From NCBI GenBank assembly GCA_003326205.1, contig LWTK01000047.1, positions 83,719 through 128,451 of the forward strand: a stretch of 44,733 nucleotides of DNA, in the 5' to 3' direction. Numbering within the stretch: position 1 is the stretch's first letter; the number at the start of each line of letters is the position of its first letter. Position numbers and translations under genes: made by a program. Origin of the DNA: Nostoc sp. ATCC 43529 (GTDB taxonomy: Bacteria; Cyanobacteriota; Cyanobacteriia; Cyanobacteriales; Nostocaceae). Below are positions 25,809 through 32,804 of the stretch, piece by piece. Below the pieces are notes generated by a model. The model did not search any database, was not told the origin of the DNA, and saw only the letters and a program-made list of their open reading frames with translations.

Positions 25809-27410
25809 ATGAATTACAACTTTTTTACTAAAAAGAAAACAACTACACCACAAAATCAGCCTATCCCCGGACGGGAAGCCGAGATGATTCAAGGACGTTC
25901 CGGTGTTTGGATGTTTGATGCTGGCATTTGGAAAATGCTGCGCCGTTGTCTTTTGGTTGGCACAGCAAAAAGCACTTACTATGCTGGTAAACAAGAATTA
26001 ACTGAAGATTTTGTGACAGTTGTCAGACAAGCTGTTGCTGAAAATCCCGGACGTGTGGCAGAAGAAATTCTCTATGCCAGCGATGGACGCGCCATCAATA
26101 ACAGTGCGCCTATCTTGGCTTTAGTTTTGCTGTCGATGGGTGAAGCACCAGAAGCAAAACAAGCATTTGGTGAAATTTTCCCCCAAGTTGTCCGCACAGG
26201 TAGCCACTTCTACGAATGGCTGAACTACACCAAATCTCTGCGGGGATTTGGCAAAGTGGTGCGAGAAGCTGGTAAAACTTGGCTCTCACGGGAAGATGTC
26301 AAAGGCTTAGCTTATCAACTGTTGAAATATCAACAACGTCAAGGCTTTACCCACCGAGATGCATTGCGGTTGTTCCATGTCAAACCGCCTACAGAAAATC
26401 ATCGTCAACTATTTGAGTGGGTGGTTAGAGGCTGGGAAGAATTGCCAGCAGATATTCCCTCAGAAGCGTTGGCGCAGATTTGGTGGTATGAATGGCTCAA
26501 GCGTAACCCCACCCAAACCCATGAAGCTATTTTGCAAGGACGCCTAATCCACGAAATGGCGGCACCAGTAGGCAAAATGGATAAAGCTGCTTGGCAGTTA
26601 CTATTTCAGGAAATGCCAATAGGTGCGATGTTGCGTAACCTGGGTTCTTTGACTGAATTGGGTGTGTTGCGAACTGACGAAAACGCCAACTTGCAGCGAG
26701 TGGAAGCAGTTCTCAACAACAAAGAACATCTGCGTAAAGGTCGCATTCATCCGATTGATGTTTTGAAAGCGCTCAAAACATATCAATCTGGTGGTAGATT
26801 AGGACGCAGCCAGAAGACTTGGAATCCAGTTTCTCGGATTGTGGACATTTTAGAAAAGGCCGTTGAACTGTCTTTTGATGTTGTGCAACCCACAGGTAAA
26901 GTGTTCATGCACGCTGTAGACGTTTCTGGTTCTATGGGTAGCTTGGTTGCAGATATGGGGCTGAGTTGTTGTGAAATTGCCACTACAATGGCACTAGTAA
27001 CAGCAAAAGCAGAGAAAAACTACATGATTCGCGGTTTTGCTACGGAATTCCGCGAATTGGATATCACTGCCAAAGATAGTTTTAGTTCTGCTGTAGCGAA
27101 AGCTAGGAATCAGAACTTCGGGGGAACAGATGCATCTGTGGCTTACGAGTGGATGATTAAGAATAAGTTTAAGGCAGATGTTGTCTGCTTTTGGACTGAT
27201 TCAGAAAGCTGGGCTGGTTATAAGCATCCAAGCCAAGCGCTGAAGGAGTACCGCAAAAAGGTAAATCCTGAGGCTAAGGCGGTGTATGTCACCCTGACAC
27301 CTTACCAGATTACTTTGGTAGATCCCCAAGATCCACTGTCTTGGGATTTGGCAGGATTCGATCCGGGTACGCCTCGCATTATCCAAATGCTGGCTACGGG
27401 TGAGTTGTAG
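25809..27410 (+). CDS. rsr: Ro60 orthologue Rsr (TROVE-vWA RNA-binding protein)
   Basis: A 533-residue ring-shaped RNA chaperone. The TROVE/HEAT-repeat ring covers about 15-345 (NQPIPGREAEMIQGRSGVW, REDVKGLAYQLLKYQQRQGF, HPIDVLKALKTYQSG). A von Willebrand A domain follows (about 362-530) with an intact metal site: D371-x-S373-x-S375, T440 and D464. Characterised bacterial Ro60 proteins bind Y RNA on the outer surface and misfolded RNA ends in the cavity, and pair with polynucleotide phosphorylase or other exoRNases in RNA decay and rRNA maturation after stress. The start at 25809 is set by GGGAG 8 bases upstream. It is flanked by Y RNAs A, B, C upstream and D downstream. No RtcB or PNPase gene is in the window. 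Confidence 0.96.
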   Translation: MNYNFFTKKKTTTPQNQPIPGREAEMIQGRSGVWMFDAGIWKMLRRCLLVGTAKSTYYAGKQELTEDFVTVVRQAVAENPGRVAEEILYASDGRAINNSAPILALVLLSMGEAPEAKQAFGEIFPQVVRTGSHFYEWLNYTKSLRGFGKVVREAGKTWLSREDVKGLAYQLLKYQQRQGFTHRDALRLFHVKPPTENHRQLFEWVVRGWEELPADIPSEALAQIWWYEWLKRNPTQTHEAILQGRLIHEMAAPVGKMDKAAWQLLFQEMPIGAMLRNLGSLTELGVLRTDENANLQRVEAVLNNKEHLRKGRIHPIDVLKALKTYQSGGRLGRSQKTWNPVSRIVDILEKAVELSFDVVQPTGKVFMHAVDVSGSMGSLVADMGLSCCEIATTMALVTAKAEKNYMIRGFATEFRELDITAKDSFSSAVAKARNQNFGGTDASVAYEWMIKNKFKADVVCFWTDSESWAGYKHPSQALKEYRKKVNPEAKAVYVTLTPYQITLVDPQDPLSWDLAGFDPGTPRIIQMLATGEL

Positions 27411-27421
27411 AGATTTCTGGA

Positions 27422-27442
27422 GGATAAAGGAAAACTTTATCC
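27422..27442 (+). terminator. Hairpin after rsr
   Basis: GGATAAAG, loop GAAAA, CTTTATCC: perfect 8-bp stem 11 bases after the rsr stop, without a T-run. More likely an mRNA 3'-end stabiliser or processing mark between rsr and Y RNA D than a full terminator. Confidence 0.5.
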
Positions 27443-27455
27443 TTCATTACTTCAT

Positions 27456-27570
27456 GGCGGGTTACCCTTGTTCGCAACTTGCCTTTCGGGGACGAAGAAT
27501 TTAGGGTTATCGGTTACATCTCCACCATTTTGGGGATTAGCGGGTTCAATTCCCGCACCCGCCTTTTTTT
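27456..27570 (+). ncRNA. Y RNA D lacking a D-arm, with its own terminator
   Basis: The acceptor-like stem GGCGGGT (27456-27462) pairs perfectly with ACCCGCC (27557-27563). The T-arm is GCGGG/CCCGC (27540-27556) with loop TTCAATT. No GCTC...GAGC D-arm is present. The Y core is TTGCCT (27479-27484), loop TTCG in place of GNRA, GGG, A, C, GA, then GGGTTATCG (27504-27512). The UUCG loop keeps a stable tetraloop, and the bulge moves by one base (A instead of C). Seven T's (27564-27570) directly after the stem give a typical intrinsic terminator. It lies 45 bases after the rsr stop. Confidence 0.72.
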
Positions 27571-27609
27571 ATTCACGCGGAGGCGCAGAGGCGCAGAGAA
27601 GAAGGCTAT

Positions 27610-29937
27610 TTAATCTTTAAATGGTCGTTTTTCTATTTCAGTGATGGGTAAGAGTAGGGTATCTTCGATCTGCGATCGGACTTTATCAGAAGTATTTTTG
27701 AGACAATCAACTAATAACCTATTAGCATCATAATATTGCCTAAATTGTTGCTTTTCCTGTTCACTGAATTGCCAATGAGCGCTAATGTCAATATGTGGAA
27801 TATTGAACATTACGTCTGCAATTGTATTAATCCATTTCTGACCATTAACTTTAAACCATTTCTCAAATTCTTCTATACCTGTACGTAACTGAGCGCCACA
27901 AATAGCCTTAACTTCTTTCAGGGATATCATTGGAATTGTTCGAATATTTGGGACTAATTCAGGTTTATATATATACAATAATGATAATAATGCACGAAAA
28001 AAACGTATTTCTTTAACATTCTCAGGCACAAGAGATTCAATATATTTTAAGGCTTCATACAACTCTGAATTGATTTGTTGTTTATGACTTAGAACACGTT
28101 TAATTCCAGGTAAAATTTCTATAACAAAATCAATATCACTCAGACCACTTCTATTACCTACTTCCCAAAACACAGATTGTTGATCAAAACAATATAAGAA
28201 AGTAAGAATACTATTGATGTCCTGAGCAATTTCAAAACTAATATCTATGTCGATAGCTAAATGCATATCCATACAATAGCTTGCTCCTCCATCATCTAGA
28301 TAAAATGTGGGATCAATTTCATCAGCTAAATTACTAAATAACTTTATAGTTTTTTGAATATAAGCAGAACGAATACAAGCTTTTTTATAAGTGAAAGTGC
28401 AAAATAAAATTTGCTCCTTTTGATATATAAAATTTAAAAAATTTTGACATGTTTCAGATGGAATTAGCATTTTATCAATTTGTGTCTTCAAAGAAAATAG
28501 TAAATATTCTATTGATTGATTGCTTAAATAAAGCCTTGATTTAGCTTCTTCCCATATAAATTTATGTAGAGAGTATCCTGCTGGCTGAAATATTAATAAT
28601 TTCACTTCGTTGTGGAAAATTTCTAAATTAAACATCCATCCTTGTGAAGGCGGAAAATCTAAATGAAGGCTATCCCTATCTTGCCAAGAGTTAGATATAT
28701 TCTCTATTCTTTCCTTGCGGAACTCAAGTAAATGGGTTTGTTCCAAAGAATCAATAATAGATCGCTTTTTTTCCTCTTGTACATCCCAAAGTAGACATAA
28801 TAATCCAATTATTGCAATATAAGGTATTTTTTGATAAGTATATAATCCTAAACGGCAAAGAAGATTATAAACATCAATATTATTATTTTGTATCCGATCA
28901 AATTGACTTGCAACTAAATCTTTTATATTGCCCTTTAATAAAAATTCTTTATTTTCCTGCCAATAAGCCTCTAAGTCACCATTATATTTTCTTTGTATAG
29001 GTTCTCGAATAACTTTCATACATAATGCATTTCCACCATAAGATTGGTGGATTGCGCTCATAGCTGGACAATTAACATTAATATCAAATTTGCTAAAAAA
29101 TTTTCGCCATGCAATCTCATTTAGTTCTAGTAATTGATAAGCTTCAACAAAGCTCAACTTAGCTTCATTGAGCCTTTCACGGCTAGTAATTAGTGTTATT
29201 GATTTGACATTAGGAGCATTTAAAACTCTCATGAATAGCTCTAAATAGTCAATATGCTCTTTTTTAAACTTACCATTTTCATCTAATGCAGTTTCAAGAT
29301 TATCAATTAATATATTCACTGGTTTTTTCTGAAGCTTACGCTTTAGTTGCTCTAGTGTACTAATGAAATCCTGCTCTGGCTCTTCTTGAAACTGATAACG
29401 TAGCTGATCCTTAACCCAGCTTTTTACAGAAGTGATGCACTGAGCTTCCATTCCTACTTGAAGTTCCAAATACTCTAGCTTTTGAGTATCTAAGTAATGA
29501 TAAGCAAGTCTCGTTTTGCCTATACCACCCTTACCATAAATACCAATGACTTTTGGATTACATTTGTCAATCAGCATGTCGAGGTGTGCGATCGCTTCCT
29601 CACGTCCCACAAAATTAGGATCTTCAGATGTCGTTTTATCTTGACCGAAATTTTCGGTTTGTGATAACTCTGAAGTATTTTGATTTAATAACTCAGGCTT
29701 GTACTTAGCAAATAGAGCGATTAATTCTGGAAGTTTTGAACGGCGTTCGTCTGGAAATTCATTATTTAAACCAAATAACTTACAAATTTCCTCACGATGT
29801 TTTCTGACAGTTGATTTCTGAATATGCAAAGATTTGGCGATCGCTTCATCTTTTTCGTTAGCCAGTAGTTTTAGCAGTACCTCTCGCCGCCTTTCAGTTA
29901 AGCCATTAAATACTGCATTGAAATGTTGTTGATTCAT
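27610..29937 (-). CDS. HTH-NB-ARC STAND ATPase
   Basis: A 775-residue protein from ATG at 29937. A GTG 21 codons upstream is possible, but that would place the palindrome at 29961-29978 inside the gene. The N-terminus has a LuxR-like helix-turn-helix (about 12-57, LTERRREVLLKLLANEKDEAI, STVRKHREEICKLFGL). An NB-ARC ATPase follows (P-loop GKGGIGKT at 135-142, Walker B NILIDN at about 208-213, TLITSRE sensor). The remaining 450 residues are helical with no repeat family I recognise. STAND proteins switch on by ATP exchange and assembly; with an HTH this one may regulate transcription or sense stress or phage. Base composition is AT-rich compared with its neighbours, consistent with transfer. 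Confidence 0.85.
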   Translation of the reverse strand: MNQQHFNAVFNGLTERRREVLLKLLANEKDEAIAKSLHIQKSTVRKHREEICKLFGLNNEFPDERRSKLPELIALFAKYKPELLNQNTSELSQTENFGQDKTTSEDPNFVGREEAIAHLDMLIDKCNPKVIGIYGKGGIGKTRLAYHYLDTQKLEYLELQVGMEAQCITSVKSWVKDQLRYQFQEEPEQDFISTLEQLKRKLQKKPVNILIDNLETALDENGKFKKEHIDYLELFMRVLNAPNVKSITLITSRERLNEAKLSFVEAYQLLELNEIAWRKFFSKFDINVNCPAMSAIHQSYGGNALCMKVIREPIQRKYNGDLEAYWQENKEFLLKGNIKDLVASQFDRIQNNNIDVYNLLCRLGLYTYQKIPYIAIIGLLCLLWDVQEEKKRSIIDSLEQTHLLEFRKERIENISNSWQDRDSLHLDFPPSQGWMFNLEIFHNEVKLLIFQPAGYSLHKFIWEEAKSRLYLSNQSIEYLLFSLKTQIDKMLIPSETCQNFLNFIYQKEQILFCTFTYKKACIRSAYIQKTIKLFSNLADEIDPTFYLDDGGASYCMDMHLAIDIDISFEIAQDINSILTFLYCFDQQSVFWEVGNRSGLSDIDFVIEILPGIKRVLSHKQQINSELYEALKYIESLVPENVKEIRFFRALLSLLYIYKPELVPNIRTIPMISLKEVKAICGAQLRTGIEEFEKWFKVNGQKWINTIADVMFNIPHIDISAHWQFSEQEKQQFRQYYDANRLLVDCLKNTSDKVRSQIEDTLLLPITEIEKRPFKD

Positions 29938-29960
29938 AAGTATTAACGCATCACAACCAC

Positions 29961-30023
29961 AGTACACATCTGTGTACTCTATATAGTCACAAAGACTCAC
30001 AGCATGTGTATTACTTGTGTACT
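29961..30023. promoter_or_regulatory. TGTGTACT palindrome and repeats (candidate operator)
   Basis: AGTACACA-TC-TGTGTACT is a perfect inverted repeat (29961-29978). Further copies are TGTGTATT (30005-30012) and TGTGTACT (30016-30023). They sit in the 130-base divergent region between the HTH-NB-ARC gene and the nuclease-like gene, the right place for autoregulation by the HTH protein. Confidence 0.55.
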
Positions 30024-30067
30024 AAGCTAACGCAAAAGTTGATGTAGTAATTCATCACTCACAAATT

Positions 30068-30727
30068 ATGAAATCTACATACATCAACGGACGATGCTAC
30101 TATCAAGGCGATGGTGGCGTTCTACTTCCTGCTGTCAGCACAGTTTTAAAAGCAACACAACCACCAGAGTCTCTAGCCGCCTTTTCCTATTGGCGTAATA
30201 AAGTTGGTAACACAGAAGCAAACAGAATTGCAGCTAAAAGCCGTCGTCGAGGAAATGCTTTGCATCAGTTAATTAAGGAACACCTGCAAGGCTATTCACC
30301 CAAGCCTGATAACAGCCTAATTCAACCTTACTGGGATAGCGTTCAATCTGTGCTAAATAAACTTAGTGATGTTCAATTGGTTGAACAAGTTGTACCTAAC
30401 TATCAAGAACTTTACGCTGGGAAAGTTGATTTAGTTGCTCGTTATCAAGGTGTTCCCCATGTAATTGAATGGACGACAGCGGAGCAGCCAAAACTTAGAG
30501 CTGATAAGCTTTATGATAAGCCTTTACAAGTAGCTGCTTATACTGGTGCGATAAATCGATATTATAGCGATCGCCTTTTCAACTCCAAGATTCACCATAC
30601 TCTCATTGTCGTAGCTTTGCCAGGTGAACAAGCAGAGATTTTTGAATTTGATCGTGCAAGACTAATTCATTGCTGGAATCAATGGCTTTGTCGGTTGAAG
30701 TTTTTCTACAGTGTCGCTGCTGCATAA
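30068..30727 (+). CDS. PD-(D/E)XK nuclease-like protein (MGME1-like), probable missing lysine
   Basis: A 219-residue protein resembling the MGME1/Ddk1-type exonuclease family (single-strand DNA end processing in mitochondria). Visible are RRRGNALHQLI with H66, AGKVDLVARYQG with D121, VIEW with E134, and DKPLQVAAYTGAINR with Q154. The catalytic triad normally reads D...(D/E)xK. Here E134 is followed by W and T136 where MGME1 has lysine (DWKTSEKP), so catalysis may be lost or another residue may substitute. It is divergent from the STAND ATPase and shares its candidate operator, so they could work together. No phage or defence neighbour supports a firm role. Confidence 0.78.
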   Translation: MKSTYINGRCYYQGDGGVLLPAVSTVLKATQPPESLAAFSYWRNKVGNTEANRIAAKSRRRGNALHQLIKEHLQGYSPKPDNSLIQPYWDSVQSVLNKLSDVQLVEQVVPNYQELYAGKVDLVARYQGVPHVIEWTTAEQPKLRADKLYDKPLQVAAYTGAINRYYSDRLFNSKIHHTLIVVALPGEQAEIFEFDRARLIHCWNQWLCRLKFFYSVAAA

Positions 30728-31230
30728 AAGTACGATCGCATACCTACCCGTCAAAAGCGATCGCATTATTCTTTCTGGGATTAAGCGATCGCCTTTATCA
30801 TACCTTAACTGTATAAATATATACTTTTAAGAAAAATACAAAAATTTTTCTTAAGAATTAGCAAGTTTTAGCCAAAATAGGTTATGCGTAATTTGAGTAA
30901 TAAACAGGATTCTAGAAAATCATTCTGAAGATGAGGCTGTTATTTATTGTGGAGGGGATAGACTACACCCAGCGAAAAGCGATCGCCAACATCGACCTCT
31001 TGTAGAATGAGTATGTTGTCTGTTCCACAACAAAATGTCATGTAACTTAGCAATAATGGGGCGTTCGCTGTTATTTTTGTAGTAATTGCAGTTCAAACGG
31101 CATCTGCTACATATTAGCGTGTTTCAGTATCGATTTGTCCACCCAAAGACAGTAGATCAAGTTTTGTCTGAATAACTATAAGGGATTAAATAGCTCTGCT
31201 TTCCAAAAAGTTGAAAAGGAACAGATTTTT
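30728..31230. other. Intergenic region with clustered HIP1 sites
   Basis: About 500 bases. HIP1 octamers or cores occur at about 30734, 30759, 30786 and 30978, unusually dense for an intergenic stretch. No gene or RNA recognised. The ribosome site GAAAAGGAA lies about 10 bases before the ATG at 31231. Confidence 0.5.
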
Positions 31231-32577
31231 ATGACATTTGATTATGATTTGTTTGTCATTGGTGCTGGGCCTGGGGGATTGGCAGCAGCTAAAAAAGCAG
31301 CTAGTTACGGCGTGCGTGTTGCCATTGCCGAACGAGAAGCCCTTGGTGGAACTTGTGTAAATCGTGGCTGCATTCCCAAAAAACTGATTGTTTGTGCTGC
31401 TGACTTCGCCTTGCACAATAAAATGGCGTACAGTTATGGGTGGAGTGATTGTCCAACATACTTTGACTGGACATTATTTATTAAATCTGTATACAAGCAA
31501 GTTGACAGCATCAACGAATCCTATTTTCAGCAATTGCAGAAAGCTGGAATTGAAATAATTTCTGAACGTGCCAGTTTTATCGATGCCCATACTATCAGTG
31601 TTGGTGGACGCCAAGTTACAGCAGATAAAATTTTAATTGCTGTGGGCGGCCAACCCCTTAAACCCAATATCCCAGGTATAGAATACGCCATCACATCCCG
31701 TGAAATGTTTCAGCTACCCTATCTGCCGAAACGTTTAACTATAATTGGCGGTGGCTACATTGGTGTAGAATTTTCCAGCATGATGCACGCTTTTGGCTGT
31801 CAGGTGACGCTAATTGAAAAAGAGAAGATGATTTTATCGGGCTTTGATGATGACATTCGCTCTAATGTGCAACAGGCATTGAGTAAACGCGGAATTAAGT
31901 TATTTACCAACACCACCGTTCAAAAAATCAAATATTCAGAAGAGTGTTTGTTGTTGACTATTAATAGTGAAAACCGAGAAATAGTTGCAGCAGATACCAT
32001 CCTAGTTGCCACAGGTTATGCGCCAAATACTAAAAATTTAGGCTTGGAAAATGCCCATGTTGAACTTGGCGAACATGGTGCAATTAAAGTAGATGAAGAA
32101 AGCCGTACCAACCAAGAAAATATCTTTGCTGTCGGTGACTGTACCAGCCGCATCCAATTGTCTCCTGTGGCTAAGGCAGAAGGTATTGCCTTTGCTGATA
32201 CGGTTTTTGGCAACAAGCCACAAAAACTAAATTATGATTATGTCCCCTCTGCTGTTTTTTGTCGTCCAGAAGCGGCTAGTGTGGGGATGACTGAGGCCAA
32301 GGCACGGGAAAAATTTGGTGAGTCTGTAAAATGCTACTACAGTGAATTTCAACCACTGTTTTATCAGCTAACTGAAAAAGATAAACAGGCAAGCATAAAG
32401 TTAGTAGTAAATGGTGATTCTGAGGAAGTTTTGGGCGCTCATATGGTGGGTGAAAATGCAGCAGATATCATTCAAAGTCTTGGCGTTGCAATTCGCAAGG
32501 GCATTACTAAGCAGGATCTAGATGAAACAATAGGCATTCATCCCACGGCAGGAGAAGAATTCTTTTCTTTGAATTGA
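31231..32577 (+). CDS. gor: Glutathione-disulfide reductase
   Basis: A 448-residue flavoprotein disulfide reductase that keeps glutathione reduced with NADPH. FAD motif GAGPGGLAAA (11-20). The redox pair C42/C47 in GGTCVNRGCIPKK is the glutathione reductase form. The pyridine-nucleotide motif is IIGGGYIGVEF, followed by IEKEKMI where the usual NADPH-binding arginines are absent, as I recall for other cyanobacterial enzymes. The FAD-binding ATGYAPNT and FAVGDC are present, as is the C-terminal catalytic H437-x-x-x-x-E442 in HPTAGEE. Length is typical. It sits alone with a palindromic repeat downstream. Confidence 0.94.
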   Translation: MTFDYDLFVIGAGPGGLAAAKKAASYGVRVAIAEREALGGTCVNRGCIPKKLIVCAADFALHNKMAYSYGWSDCPTYFDWTLFIKSVYKQVDSINESYFQQLQKAGIEIISERASFIDAHTISVGGRQVTADKILIAVGGQPLKPNIPGIEYAITSREMFQLPYLPKRLTIIGGGYIGVEFSSMMHAFGCQVTLIEKEKMILSGFDDDIRSNVQQALSKRGIKLFTNTTVQKIKYSEECLLLTINSENREIVAADTILVATGYAPNTKNLGLENAHVELGEHGAIKVDEESRTNQENIFAVGDCTSRIQLSPVAKAEGIAFADTVFGNKPQKLNYDYVPSAVFCRPEAASVGMTEAKAREKFGESVKCYYSEFQPLFYQLTEKDKQASIKLVVNGDSEEVLGAHMVGENAADIIQSLGVAIRKGITKQDLDETIGIHPTAGEEFFSLN

Positions 32578-32642
32578 AAAAGAGGTTTAAAACAAGAATT
32601 GAGAATCAATTAGTCTAGTGGTTCATCGATTAATTATGAAAG

Positions 32643-32699
32643 GTTCGTAGTAAGCACTTTAGTGCTTAAAAATCAAGGACTAAAGTCCTTACTACGAAC
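32643..32699. repeat. Palindromic dispersed repeat after gor
   Basis: Terminal inverted repeats GTTCGTAGTAAG and CTTACTACGAAC enclose two inner palindromes (AGCACTTTAGTGCT and AGGACTAAAGTCCT). The 57-base element has no coding capacity; this layout recurs in Nostoc-type genomes. It may serve as terminator between the convergent gor and kinase genes. Confidence 0.75.
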
Positions 32700-32804
32700 A
32701 ACTTTTTTCTACAAAATTAATGGGATAGACCACTACAATAATCGTATTTTTACTTTGTAAATAGTCTCTCAATCCAAAATCCAAAATTTCAAATCAAAAT
32801 TCCT

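Noticed and set aside
25659..25994. Reading frame on the minus strand over Y RNA C and the rsr start
   Set aside because: It is antisense to a structured RNA and a clear gene; its GAGFEPATS-type peptide is the usual artefact of reading the complement of tRNA-like sequence.
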